DNA from: Sphingomonas sp.
Lineage (GTDB): Bacteria; Pseudomonadota; Alphaproteobacteria; Sphingomonadales; Sphingomonadaceae
NCBI RefSeq assembly: GCF_023266535.1
Contig: NZ_JAHFPY010000003.1
Coordinates: 1-61,851, forward strand
DNA: 61,851 nt
Direction of reading: 5' to 3'
Both the position numbers and the translations under genes were made by a program. Every line of letters begins with the position of its first letter. Within the stretch, counting starts at the first letter, position 1. Of the stretch, positions 48,980-57,263 are shown in pieces. The notes under the pieces were generated by a model. That model had not been told where the DNA came from and searched no databases. It worked only from the letters and a program-made list of their open reading frames with translations.

Positions 48980-49687
48980 ATGCAGAAAATCTATCCGAAT
49001 GCCGAGGCCGCGCTCGACGGGCTGCTGTTCGACGGCATGACCATCGCGGCGGGCGGGTTCGGCCTGTGCGGCATTCCCGAGCGGCTGATCGATGCGATCG
49101 TCGCCTCGGGGGTCAAGAACCTGACCATCGCCTCCAACAATGCCGGAATCGACAATGAGGGACTCGGCAAGCTGCTACGGACCCGGCAGGTCAAGAAAAT
49201 GATCTCCTCCTACGTCGGCGAGAATAAGGAGTTCGAGCGGCAGTATCTGGCCGGCGAGCTGGAGGTTGAATTCTGCCCGCAAGGCACGCTGGCCGAGCGG
49301 ATGCGGGCCGGCGGCGCGGGCATCCCCGGATTTTACACCAAGACCGGCGTCGGCACCCAGGTGGCCGAAGGCAAGGAAGTGAAGAACTTCGATGGCGAGG
49401 ATTATATCCTCGAGCGCGGTATTCGCGCCGACCTCTCGATCATCAAGGGCTGGAAAGCCGACGAGAGTGGCAACCTCATGTTCCGCAAGACGGCGCGCAA
49501 CTTTAACCAACCGGCGGCGAGTGCGGGCAGGATCTGCGTTGCCGAGGTCGAGGAAATCGTGCCGGTCGGCAGCCTCGATCCCGACTGCATCCATGTGCCG
49601 TCAATCTATGTGAAGCGGCTGATCCTCGGCGCGCCCTACGACAAGAAGATCGAGTTTGTGACCACCCGCGAAAGGGAAGTGGTCTAA
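48980..49687 (+). CDS. scoA: 3-oxoacid CoA-transferase, subunit A
   Basis: This 235-aa subunit, together with ScoB, moves CoA from succinyl-CoA to acetoacetate (or another 3-oxoacid). The CoA-loop [16 protein letters not shown] and the family blocks [32 protein letters not shown] and [24 protein letters not shown] are present. AAGGAG precedes the ATG. Unusually, scoB is not next: a DUF5076 gene is inserted 4 nt downstream. Confidence 0.95.
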   Translation: MQKIYPNAEAALDGLLFDGMTIAAGGFGLCGIPERLIDAIVASGVKNLTIASNNAGIDNEGLGKLLRTRQVKKMISSYVGENKEFERQYLAGELEVEFCPQGTLAERMRAGGAGIPGFYTKTGVGTQVAEGKEVKNFDGEDYILERGIRADLSIIKGWKADESGNLMFRKTARNFNQPAASAGRICVAEVEEIVPVGSLDPDCIHVPSIYVKRLILGAPYDKKIEFVTTREREVV

Positions 49688-49691
49688 GGCG

Positions 49692-50006
49692 ATGGTCATC
49701 AAAGATCATCCTTACGCAATCGAGTTGGACGACCACGGCGAACCGCTGAGCGACGAAGCTGGAGAAATTGCGCGAATCTGGATTGATGGGCACGCTCGAG
49801 TTTGGATCGCTGCTTACAGGCTTGAAGAAGCGCAAGAATTCGGACGACTGATGGCCGACGCGGTGCGCCGCGCTGCTGTCGCTTATAGCGCGACTTTGTC
49901 GCTCGATGAGCATGAGACGCTGCAACAGATAGTCGATGGTTTCACGCAGGAACTGCGGGAACAGATTGACGATATCATCACGATCGAGAAGGGCGGGTTG
50001 AACTGA
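49692..50006 (+). CDS. DUF5076 family protein inserted between scoA and scoB
   Basis: This 104-aa acidic protein is DUF5076-like: RVWIAAYRLEEAQEFGRLMA in the middle and a C-terminal helix. The function is unknown. Base composition and codon use (for example GGAGAAATTGCGCGA, GAAGAAGCG) are visibly less GC-rich than in scoA and scoB, suggesting separate origin. It starts 4 nt after scoA and its TGA shares a base with the ATG of scoB, so it must be translated with both. Confidence 0.75.
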   Translation: MVIKDHPYAIELDDHGEPLSDEAGEIARIWIDGHARVWIAAYRLEEAQEFGRLMADAVRRAAVAYSATLSLDEHETLQQIVDGFTQELREQIDDIITIEKGGLN

Positions 50007-50662
50007 TGGGAACCGCTGTTGAAGCCAAAGGCTGGGATCGCAACCAGATGGCGGCGCGGGCCGCGAAGGAGCTGAAGGATGGCTATTACGTCAACCTCGG
50101 CATCGGCATCCCGACGCTGGTCGCCAACAATATTCCAGCCGGCATGGAAGTGACGCTGCAGAGCGAGAACGGCATGCTCGGCATCGGTCCTTTCCCCTAT
50201 CCGGACGAGGTCGACCCCGACCTGATCAACGCCGGCAAGCAGACCATCAGCGAGCTGGCGAGCTCCAGCTATTTCAGCTCTTCGGACAGCTTCGCCATGA
50301 TCCGCGGCGGGCATATCGACCTGACCGTGCTCGGCGCGATGGAGGTCAGCGAGAAGGGCGACATCGCCAACTGGATGATCCCCGGCAAGATGATCAAGGG
50401 CATGGGCGGGGCGATGGACCTGGTCGCGGGGGTCAAGAAGATTATCGTCGTGATGGAGCATAATTCGAAAGCCGGCGACCCCAAGTTCATCCCGGAGTGC
50501 ACCCTGCCGCTGACCGGCAAGAATGTGGTCGACATGATCATCACCGATCTCGCCGTGTTCCAGCGGCCGGATCACCAATCGCCGTTCAAGCTGATCGAGC
50601 TGGCGCCCGGCGTCACCGCCGAGGAAGTCCGCGCCAAGACCACGGCGAACTACGTCGAGTGA
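50006..50662 (+). CDS. scoB: 3-oxoacid CoA-transferase, subunit B
   Basis: This 218-aa subunit carries the catalytic glutamate in LQSENGMLGIG, which forms the CoA thioester. Further family features are GYYVNLGIGIPTLVANNIP, SFAMIRGGHIDLTVLGAMEV and MGGAMDLVAGVKKIIVVMEH. It completes the ScoAB enzyme despite the inserted gene. Its stop overlaps the GTG start of the protease gene. Confidence 0.95.
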   Translation: MGTAVEAKGWDRNQMAARAAKELKDGYYVNLGIGIPTLVANNIPAGMEVTLQSENGMLGIGPFPYPDEVDPDLINAGKQTISELASSSYFSSSDSFAMIRGGHIDLTVLGAMEVSEKGDIANWMIPGKMIKGMGGAMDLVAGVKKIIVVMEHNSKAGDPKFIPECTLPLTGKNVVDMIITDLAVFQRPDHQSPFKLIELAPGVTAEEVRAKTTANYVE

Positions 50663-51510
50663 AGGCATTAGCTGCCTATGTCGCGCTCATCTCTGCCCCG
50701 GTGGCGGCGGAAGTGCCGATCACGATCGCGCCGACCGGCCATGCGACTGTGCCGGTGGAGGGTAGCTTCGGCGTCCGCCAGTTCGTGTTCGACACCGGCG
50801 CCGAGGGCAGCGCGGTTTATGCCAATTTCGCCGACGAGGCGGGGCTGAAGGCGGCGGGCAGCGAGCAGTTGCGGGGCCAGACCGGCGCGGCCGATGTGCC
50901 GCTGGTCGAACTGACCAAGCTCACGCTGGATGGACTGACCAAGGCACCGCTCAACGCGGTAAAGCTCGACCCGCGCGTCGACGGCGTGCCGCTGGCGGGG
51001 ATTGTCGGGCTCGACCTGTTCGGCGAGCGGACAGTGGACTTTGACCTGCCGCGCAAGCGCCTCGCCTTGCTTCCGGCGGGCGACCGCCCGATCGCGGGGA
51101 AGGGCCTGGCCGCCGCCCCGACCGCCGGCAATCTGCTGACCATCCCGGTGATGATCGGCGGCGTCACAAGCACGGCGGTAATCGACACCGGCGCGCGCAA
51201 GACCCGGATCAACTGGAAGCTCGGAACCTTGCTCGGCCTCGACCCGTCCAAGGTCGCCAAGGGCGACACCATCCAGGGCGCGACCAACAAGGCAATCGAG
51301 ACCGGCGCGGCCTCCGTATCCAACGTCCATTTGGGCGCCCGCGTCCTCGCCGAAGCGCCGGTACTGGTCGCCGACTTGCCGGTGTTCGAGGCATTCGGAG
51401 TCGCCGACCGGCCGGCGATCATCCTCGGCCTCGACTGGCTGACCGAGACCCGCATGGTGATCGACTTTCCCGCTCGCCTGGTGTGGTTCGAGGCGGCTGG
51501 CCGCCAGTGA
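50659..51510 (+). CDS. Exported retropepsin-like aspartic protease with two DTG motifs
   Basis: This 283-aa protein has a signal peptide (MKALAAYVALISAPVAA) and two retropepsin-like lobes in one chain. Each has a catalytic DTG: FDTGAEGSAV (Asp45) and IDTGARKTRI (Asp176), followed by hydrophobic strand motifs ending AGIVGLDLF and AIILGLDWL. A single bilobal chain would form the full active site without dimerising. The target is unknown. The start is GTG overlapping the scoB TGA; its own TGA overlaps the SulP GTG. Confidence 0.85.
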   Translation: MKALAAYVALISAPVAAEVPITIAPTGHATVPVEGSFGVRQFVFDTGAEGSAVYANFADEAGLKAAGSEQLRGQTGAADVPLVELTKLTLDGLTKAPLNAVKLDPRVDGVPLAGIVGLDLFGERTVDFDLPRKRLALLPAGDRPIAGKGLAAAPTAGNLLTIPVMIGGVTSTAVIDTGARKTRINWKLGTLLGLDPSKVAKGDTIQGATNKAIETGAASVSNVHLGARVLAEAPVLVADLPVFEAFGVADRPAIILGLDWLTETRMVIDFPARLVWFEAAGRQ

Positions 51511-53141
51511 ACGCTGACGCGTTCACGCCCAAGCTGATCACGGCCCTTAGGGAGGGTTATGGCTGGTCGAAGTTGCGAGCAGACGCCTTCGCCGGCGTAA
51601 CCGTCGCCATTGTCGCCTTGCCGTTGGCCATGGCGCTGGGGATCGCCAGCGGGGCCGGACCCAGCGAAGGACTGATCACCGCAGTCGTCGCTGGTTTCCT
51701 GATTTCGGCGCTGGGCGGATCGCGCGTCCAGATCGGCGGCCCGACCGGGGCATTTGTGGTCATCGTTGCGGGCGTCATTGCCGAACATGGCTTTGCCGGG
51801 CTGCTGCTTGCCACGTTCATGGCCGGGCTGATGCTGGTCGTGGCCGGCTATGCCGGCATCGGGCGGCTGATGCGCTTTGTCCCCATGCCGGTCGTGACTG
51901 GCTTCACCGCCGGCATCGCGGTCATCATCGCATCGAGCCAAATTGCCGATTTCCTGGGGCTGCATGCGGGCGCCGTACCGGTTGATTTCGCCGAGAAATG
52001 GTCTGCCTATTGGCACGCCGCCGGCACGGTGAACCAGGCCGCGGTCGGCCTCGGCGCCGCGACCCTGGCGCTGATCATTTTCGTCCGGCGCATGGTGCCG
52101 CGTTGGCCCGCCTATTTGATCGCCATCGTCGTTGCATCGGCTGTTGCTGCCGCGTTTGCGCTTCCGGTGGAAACGGTCGGCCAGCGCTTCCCCGAGATGC
52201 CGACCGGCCTGCCACAGCCGGCCTTGCCCCATTTCTCGCTGGCGCTGGCCCGTGAGGTGCTGCCCAGCGCCTTCGTCATCGCGTTCCTCGCCGGGATCGA
52301 GGCGCTGTTATCGGCGGTGGTCGCTGACGGCATGACTGGCCGCCGCCATCGTTCGGGTCAGGAACTGGTCGGGATGGGCGTCGCCAACATGGCGTCGGCG
52401 CTATTCGGTGGCCTGCCCGCGACCGGCGCGATCGCCCGCACCGCAACCAACATCCGGGCCGGCGCGGCAACCCCGATGGCCGGCATCTTCCACGCCCTGT
52501 TCCTGCTGCTGTTCATGGTCGCGGCGGGCGGCTGGCTGGCCTATGTGCCGATGGCGGCGCTTGCAGCCGTTTTGCTGATGGTCGCCTGGGGGATGAGCGA
52601 AGCCGACCGGTTCGTGGCGGTTGTCCGGACCGATCGCGGCGAGGGCAGCCTGCTTGTCCTCACCTTCCTCCTGACCATTTTCGTCGACCTGACGGTTGCC
52701 ATCGGGGTCGGCGTCACGCTGGCCGCATTGCTGTTCATGCGGCGGATGAGCGAGACCGCCGGACTGGTCGCCATCGATGTCGCCGAAGAGCCGCAATTGC
52801 GCGAGGCGTTGCCCGAAGGGGTCGAGGTGTTTCGCTTCACCGGCCCACTGTTCTTTGGCGTCGCCAGCGAGATGCTTGAGGCGCTCCGCCGCATGGGACA
52901 GCGGCCAAGAGCCATCATTGTCAGGATGGAGCGCGTGCCCTACGTCGACACCACTGGAGCCAACGCGCTGGCGACCTTCGTCCGCCAGGCGCGGAATAAT
53001 GGAACCGACGTCTGGTTGTGCGGATTGCAGCGCGAGCCACGAGAATTCCTGTCGCGCACCGAACCGCCATTCGCCGGCGCGCGTCATGTTGCCAAATGGG
53101 CCACGGCATTGAAGACGTTGAGAAAGGTCAGCGGCAAATGA
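51507..53141 (+). CDS. SulP family anion transporter with STAS domain
   Basis: This 544-aa inner-membrane transporter of the SLC26/SulP type starts with AGVTVAIVALPLAMALGIAS (membrane helix 1 with the anion site) and VQIGGPTGAFVVIVAGVIAE (helix 3), and has about 14 spans. The C-terminal STAS domain starts near residue 430 (VFRFTGPLFFGVASEMLEAL, VPYVDTTGANALATF). Sulfate, bicarbonate or a dicarboxylate are possible substrates. The start is GTG in a GTGA overlap with the protease gene. Confidence 0.92.
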   Translation: MNADAFTPKLITALREGYGWSKLRADAFAGVTVAIVALPLAMALGIASGAGPSEGLITAVVAGFLISALGGSRVQIGGPTGAFVVIVAGVIAEHGFAGLLLATFMAGLMLVVAGYAGIGRLMRFVPMPVVTGFTAGIAVIIASSQIADFLGLHAGAVPVDFAEKWSAYWHAAGTVNQAAVGLGAATLALIIFVRRMVPRWPAYLIAIVVASAVAAAFALPVETVGQRFPEMPTGLPQPALPHFSLALAREVLPSAFVIAFLAGIEALLSAVVADGMTGRRHRSGQELVGMGVANMASALFGGLPATGAIARTATNIRAGAATPMAGIFHALFLLLFMVAAGGWLAYVPMAALAAVLLMVAWGMSEADRFVAVVRTDRGEGSLLVLTFLLTIFVDLTVAIGVGVTLAALLFMRRMSETAGLVAIDVAEEPQLREALPEGVEVFRFTGPLFFGVASEMLEALRRMGQRPRAIIVRMERVPYVDTTGANALATFVRQARNNGTDVWLCGLQREPREFLSRTEPPFAGARHVAKWATALKTLRKVSGK

Positions 53142-53416
53142 GGATTGCGGCAGTACTTGCGCTGTGCCTCATAAGCGCTTGTTCGAATGCCCCGACGGTG
53201 ATCGACGGGTCGAGCCCTCAGGCATTTGAGAAGACGGCCGAGCAGGCGCGGCGCGACCTGTCGGTGAAGGACCGGCTGACGTTCGATACGGCACTCAACA
53301 CGGTCGGTGGGCGGCGCTATGCCGATAACGATCCGGACGCGACCGCACGCCAGATCTATAATGGCATGACCGCCGAGGATGTGGTCGCGGATGCCCATGC
53401 GCGGGGGATCGAGTGA
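53138..53416 (+). CDS. DUF6694-type small lipoprotein
   Basis: This 92-aa lipoprotein has a signal with ISAC (Cys15), followed by a short helical domain (SPQAFEKTAEQARRDLSVKD, QIYNGMTAEDVVADAHARG). This matches my recollection of the DUF6694 family; the function is unknown. It starts with an ATGA overlap at the end of the SulP gene and ends 10 nt before the lactonase-like gene. Confidence 0.72.
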   Translation: MRIAAVLALCLISACSNAPTVIDGSSPQAFEKTAEQARRDLSVKDRLTFDTALNTVGGRRYADNDPDATARQIYNGMTAEDVVADAHARGIE

Positions 53417-53426
53417 GGGAAATGCG

Positions 53427-54236
53427 ATGAGAAAATGGATTGCAGCCGCTCTGATGTTCGCCCTTGCCGCGCCGGCGGCCGCACAAGCGCCAAAGATGCA
53501 GCTGTGGCGGCTCGATTGCGGCCAGATCCTGATCAAGGAATTCAACAGCTTCTTCTCCGACACGCTCGAATATAGACCAGGTCCCCGGACCATCCCGGCG
53601 AGCTGCTATCTGATCCGCCACGGCGATGATTACCTGCTGTGGGACACGGGCTATCCGGCTTCGTTCAAGGGCAAGGAGGTCGATCGCGGCGCGGCGGTCG
53701 CATCGCTCAGGGTGACGATCGTTGAGCAGTTGGCTCAGATTGGATTGAAACCGGCCGACATAGATGTGGTCGGGATCAGCCACATGCACGGCGACCATAC
53801 CGGTCAGGCCGCCGAGTTTCCGCAGGCCAAGCTGGTCGTTGGCAAGGGCGACTTCGAGCTAACCAAGGGCGAGCGCGATCCGTTCGGCCCGTGGCGGGCG
53901 GATGGCGCCAAGCTGGAGCTGATGCATGGCGCGGACATTGATATGTTTGGCGACGGCAGCGTGGTGGCGCTGAACCTGCCGGGCCATACGCCCGACCATA
54001 TGGCGCTGCTGGTCAAGCTGGCATCGGGCAATGTGCTGCTCTCCGGCGACATGTATCATTCGACCGAGGCGCGGCAGATCAAAGGCGTCCCGCCATTCAA
54101 CACCAGCCGGGCAGAAACGCTGGCGTCGATCGACCGGTTCGAGCGGCTGGCCAAGCATTGGAATGCCAAGGTCATTATCCAGCATGAGCCCGCCGACATC
54201 GCCAAACTGCCGGCTTTCCCGGAGGCCGCGCAATGA
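53427..54236 (+). CDS. Exported metallo-beta-lactamase-fold hydrolase (N-acyl homoserine lactonase-like)
   Basis: This 269-aa protein has a signal peptide (residues 1-20, ending AAAQ) and a metallo-beta-lactamase fold. The metal site is ISHMHGDHTGQ (His119, His121, Asp123, His124), with NLPGHTPDHMALL, LLSGDMYH and the last histidine in VIIQHEPAD. The pattern resembles AiiA/AttM-type N-acyl homoserine lactonases; another lactone or ester is equally possible. The quinone reductase start overlaps its stop. Confidence 0.85.
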   Translation: MRKWIAAALMFALAAPAAAQAPKMQLWRLDCGQILIKEFNSFFSDTLEYRPGPRTIPASCYLIRHGDDYLLWDTGYPASFKGKEVDRGAAVASLRVTIVEQLAQIGLKPADIDVVGISHMHGDHTGQAAEFPQAKLVVGKGDFELTKGERDPFGPWRADGAKLELMHGADIDMFGDGSVVALNLPGHTPDHMALLVKLASGNVLLSGDMYHSTEARQIKGVPPFNTSRAETLASIDRFERLAKHWNAKVIIQHEPADIAKLPAFPEAAQ

Positions 54237-55231
54237 AGGCGCTGCTGTCGCATGATCCGGGCGGACCCGAGACGCTGCGGGTGACCGAATTGCCCGACCC
54301 AGTTCCCGGGCCAGGCGAACTGCTGGTCCGGGTCCGCGCGGCGGCGGTCAATTACCCCGACGTATTGATCATCGAGGACAAATATCAGTTCAAACCGCCG
54401 CGGCCGTTCGCGCCGGGCGGCGAAATCGGCGGCGAAGTGGAAGCGGTCGGCGAGGGAGTTGAAGGCTGGAAGGCTGGCGACCGGTTGATCGCGGTTCCCG
54501 GATGGGGCGGGTTTTCGGAGAAAGTCGTCATTGCCGCAAAGACGGGCATCCCGCTGCCGGCCGAACGAAGCTTTGTTGACGGTGCGGCATTGCTGTTGAC
54601 CTATGCCACCTCGATCCACGCGCTATACGATCGCGGCCGCTTGCAGGCCGGGCAGACCCTGCTGGTGCTCGGCGCCGCGGGTGGCGTGGGCCTTGCCGCG
54701 GTCGAACTGGGGAAGGCCAGAGGGGCGCGGGTCATTGCTGCCGTCTCGTCGGAAGAGAAGGCGGCCGCGGCGCGGCAGGCCGGTGCCGACGAGGCGATCG
54801 TCTATCCGCGCGGGCCGTTCGACAAGGACGGCCAGAAGGCGCTCGCCACGCTGTTCAAGGAGGCGGTCGGGCCTGGGGGCGCCGATGTGATCTATGATCC
54901 GGTCGGCGGCGACTATGCCGAGCCGGCGCTGCGCGCCATTGCCTGGGAAGGTCGCTACCTGGTGGTTGGTTTTCCGGCCGGCATCCCGAAACTCCCGCTC
55001 AATCTGACGCTGCTCAAGAGCTGCGACGTTTGCGGCGTCTTCTGGGGCGCCTTCGCCGCGCGCGATCCCAAGGCCAATGCCGCCCATGTGGCCGAGCTGT
55101 TCCGGTTATGGGACGAGGGCAAGATTCGGCCCCACGTCAGCGCCACTTACCCGCTCGAGCGCGGCGGCGAGGCAATCGCGGCCATGGCCGCGCGCCAGGT
55201 GATCGGCAAGCTGGTGGTGACGCTCGACTGA
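54233..55231 (+). CDS. NADPH:quinone oxidoreductase family protein (zinc-free MDR)
   Basis: This 332-aa protein is a medium-chain dehydrogenase/reductase of the quinone oxidoreductase type. The N-terminal GroES-like half (VRAAAVNYPDVLIIEDKYQF, FAPGGEIGGEVEAVG) lacks zinc cysteines; the Rossmann half shows VLGAAGGVGLAAVELGKARG and ADVIYDPVGGDYAEPALR. It would reduce quinones or activated alkenes with NADPH. It is the last gene of the operon; the convergent TetR gene follows after 6 bp. Confidence 0.9.
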   Translation: MKALLSHDPGGPETLRVTELPDPVPGPGELLVRVRAAAVNYPDVLIIEDKYQFKPPRPFAPGGEIGGEVEAVGEGVEGWKAGDRLIAVPGWGGFSEKVVIAAKTGIPLPAERSFVDGAALLLTYATSIHALYDRGRLQAGQTLLVLGAAGGVGLAAVELGKARGARVIAAVSSEEKAAAARQAGADEAIVYPRGPFDKDGQKALATLFKEAVGPGGADVIYDPVGGDYAEPALRAIAWEGRYLVVGFPAGIPKLPLNLTLLKSCDVCGVFWGAFAARDPKANAAHVAELFRLWDEGKIRPHVSATYPLERGGEAIAAMAARQVIGKLVVTLD

Positions 55232-55237
55232 CCGTCG

Positions 55238-55843
55238 CTATTCCGGAATCCCGAAGCTGTCGCAGACCTGGTGGGCGACGCCTCGGATCCATTCTTCCGT
55301 CACCGGCTGCGAGGCAATGAAACGACGGAAATAGATCGGCCCCGCGACCATAGCGAATAGCCGGTCCCGGTCGATGTCCGCAGGCAGTTCGCCGCGCTCG
55401 ATCGCTGCTTCGAACATTGGCGCCAATAGTTGCTGCCGGCTTTCCCAAAATTGCTCTGCGAGCCCCGGCGCTGCGCCGCTCTGCAAGGCGGCGGCAACGG
55501 ACATCAGCGGTCCGCCAAGCGGGCTGTTCAGCACGCGAAGGAGATTGAGCAGCGTCCCCAGCAGGTCGGTCCGGAAGGATCCCGTTTCGAATTTTGCGGT
55601 TTCGCGTTCGGCCAGATGAATGATCGCGCCCATGATCGTCGGCCAGCGATCGGGGTTGCGCCGATAAAGCGTTGAGCGTTCGATGCCTGCCCTGGCCGCA
55701 ACATTCTGGAAGCTGCAATGCTCGATGCCGCCCTCGGCCATGAGCTCGAGGATGGCCTCATTGATTCGCCGCGTAACATCCGCCGTCCGGCCGCCGGGCC
55801 GGCTCTTGCGGCAGGGTTCGTCCAAGGTTGAAACTTGGTTCAA
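55238..55843 (-). CDS. TetR/AcrR family transcriptional regulator
   Basis: This 201-aa regulator has an N-terminal helix-turn-helix (about residues 25-70: AILELMAEGGIEHCSFQNVA, then ARAGIERSTLYRRNPDRW) and a TetR C-terminal domain (VAGPIYFRRFIASQPVTEEW). It is divergent from the degenerate SDR gene and convergent with the sco operon. A 15-bp palindrome at 55873-55887 in the divergent spacer is a candidate operator, so it probably controls itself and the SDR gene. Confidence 0.88.
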   Translation of the reverse strand: MNQVSTLDEPCRKSRPGGRTADVTRRINEAILELMAEGGIEHCSFQNVAARAGIERSTLYRRNPDRWPTIMGAIIHLAERETAKFETGSFRTDLLGTLLNLLRVLNSPLGGPLMSVAAALQSGAAPGLAEQFWESRQQLLAPMFEAAIERGELPADIDRDRLFAMVAGPIYFRRFIASQPVTEEWIRGVAHQVCDSFGIPE

Positions 55844-55872
55844 TGTTGACTCCCCGACTCAACGCAGCTAAT

Positions 55873-55887
55873 GCAACACGTTGTTGC
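55873..55887. promoter_or_regulatory. Candidate TetR operator in the divergent tetR-SDR spacer
   Basis: GCAACA-CGT-TGTTGC is a perfect 6+3+6 palindrome, 30 bp from the tetR start and about 75 bp before the SDR start. Its place in a 117-bp divergent spacer suits a TetR operator. Binding is inference. Confidence 0.55.
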
Positions 55888-55960
55888 GTTAAAAATCAAC
55901 CCTGAAAATTATCAGAAGTTAAATTGCTGCCGCGTCGGGGGACGGGCGGCGGAGACCTTG

Positions 55961-56605
55961 ATGCGACTTGATTCTCCTCCACGCGTTCTCATCACCGGGG
56001 CCGCGACCGGCATCGGCCGTGCCTGCGCCGAGGCGTTTGCTGCGCGCGGTGCCGAACTGATTCTGTGCGACAATGACGCGCAAACGCTGCGCGACGCGAC
56101 TGACCAGTTGGCTGCCGTCGGCCGCTATTGCGATGTCGCATCCGAAGCCAGCGTCGCGGTGTTCGCGGCGGACATCCTCGAAACATTCCCTTCGCTCGAC
56201 TTGCTGATCAATGCCGCCGGCGGCGGCTATGAGCGCACGCTTGGCATGTATCGCATCTCGCGCGCCCTCCTGCCGGCGCTGCGTCGCGGACACCATTACA
56301 AGCTGATGCTCAACATTCCGCCGGAAACCGACCCGGGCGTGGCCATCTTCCCTTATGCCAGCTCGGACCAGGCCTTCCAGCGCCTGTCGGCCGCGCTTGC
56401 TGCCGAGACCAGGGGCACCGGCGTCTCGGTGTTGATCGGCAACCCCGAAACCAGCCGGATTTCGCAGGTCGTGCCCGATCCCAACGCAGGTCCGCAGGCC
56501 GCGACCTATGGGTTGCCGAAGCCCGGCTTTGGCGGGGCCGAGCTGGTGACGCAGATCGCCGACCTGCTTGGTCCCGGCCAATGGGGCCGCCGCCGCGCCA
56601 GCTAG
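55961..56605 (+). CDS. Degenerate short-chain dehydrogenase/reductase (SDR)
   Basis: This 214-aa protein has the Rossmann fold of SDRs: the cofactor loop VLITGAATGIGRACAEAF (TGxxxGIG at 12-19) and INAAGGGYE (NAG motif). The active site is broken: the Tyr-x3-Lys motif reads YASSD (Tyr132, Asp136 in place of Lys), and no serine stands about 13 residues before the Tyr. It may bind NAD(P) without catalysis, acting as a sensor or partner, or be decaying. GGAG precedes the ATG. The divergent TetR gene suggests regulated expression. Confidence 0.8.
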   Translation: MRLDSPPRVLITGAATGIGRACAEAFAARGAELILCDNDAQTLRDATDQLAAVGRYCDVASEASVAVFAADILETFPSLDLLINAAGGGYERTLGMYRISRALLPALRRGHHYKLMLNIPPETDPGVAIFPYASSDQAFQRLSAALAAETRGTGVSVLIGNPETSRISQVVPDPNAGPQAATYGLPKPGFGGAELVTQIADLLGPGQWGRRRAS

Positions 56606-56680
56606 CCTCATGGTCTAGCCGCGCTGGACGAGCGCTGATGCAGCTTCTATCTGCTGGGCAAACCTAGAGACAGGAAGCCC

Positions 56681-57010
56681 ATGACCCAGTTTGACGACCG
56701 TGAACGCGCCTTCGAAGCCAAGTTCGCCCGCGACGAGGAGATGCAGTTCCGCATCATTGCTCGCCGCAACCGCTTGCTTGGCGAATGGGCGGCGCGGCTG
56801 ATGGGCCTGTCAGAGGTCGAGACCGAAGCTTACGCCAAGGACGTCGTCCGAGCCGATTTCGAGGAAGCCGGCGACGAGGATGTGATCCGCAAGGTGCTGG
56901 GCGATCTCACTGCCGCCGGGGTCGACAGCGACGAAGGCCGGATTCGCGATGCTCTCGGCCACAAGCTGGTCGATGCCCGCCGCCAGATCATCGAGCAGAC
57001 CAACGTCTAG
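56681..57010 (+). CDS. DUF1476 protein, ATPase inhibitor subunit zeta
   Basis: This 109-aa helical protein is DUF1476, the zeta inhibitor of the F1-ATPase described in Paracoccus. It begins QFDDRERAFEAKFARDEEMQ followed by FRIIARRNRLLGEWAA, typical of the family, and shows AYAKDVVRADFEEAGDEDVI. The inhibitory segment is the N-terminus, which blocks ATP hydrolysis by the reverse-running synthase. It precedes bolA by 11 nt. The ATP synthase genes are not in the window. Confidence 0.93.
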   Translation: MTQFDDRERAFEAKFARDEEMQFRIIARRNRLLGEWAARLMGLSEVETEAYAKDVVRADFEEAGDEDVIRKVLGDLTAAGVDSDEGRIRDALGHKLVDARRQIIEQTNV

Positions 57011-57021
57011 GGTGCCGTGCG

Positions 57022-57261
57022 ATGCCGATGGCAGCCGATGACATTGAAGCGCTGATCCGCGCCGCGATCCCTGATGCAAGGGTCGAGATCCGCGACCTGG
57101 CCGGCGACGGCGACCATTATGCGGCGCGGGTGGTGTCGAAAAGCTTCGCGGGCTTGAACCGCGTCAAACAACACCAACTTGTCTACCGCGCGCTGGGATC
57201 GCGCATGGGGGGCGAACTTCACGCACTGCAGCTTGAAACTGCCGTGCCCGACGGAGAATGA
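57022..57261 (+). CDS. BolA family protein
   Basis: This 79-aa BolA-type protein would share a [2Fe-2S] cluster with a monothiol glutaredoxin. Family signs are GDGDHYAARVVSKSFAGLNR and KQHQLVYRALGSRMGGELHA (with the conserved His). A second ATG at 57028 is an alternative start. The monothiol glutaredoxin gene follows immediately with overlapping codons, supporting the functional pair. Confidence 0.93.
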   Translation: MPMAADDIEALIRAAIPDARVEIRDLAGDGDHYAARVVSKSFAGLNRVKQHQLVYRALGSRMGGELHALQLETAVPDGE

Positions 57262-57263
57262 TG

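Noticed and set aside
53427..54236. Firm assignment as a quorum-quenching AHL lactonase
   Set aside because: The zinc motif fits, but so do other metallo-beta-lactamase hydrolases, and no luxI/luxR gene is in the window; kept only as 'lactonase-like'.
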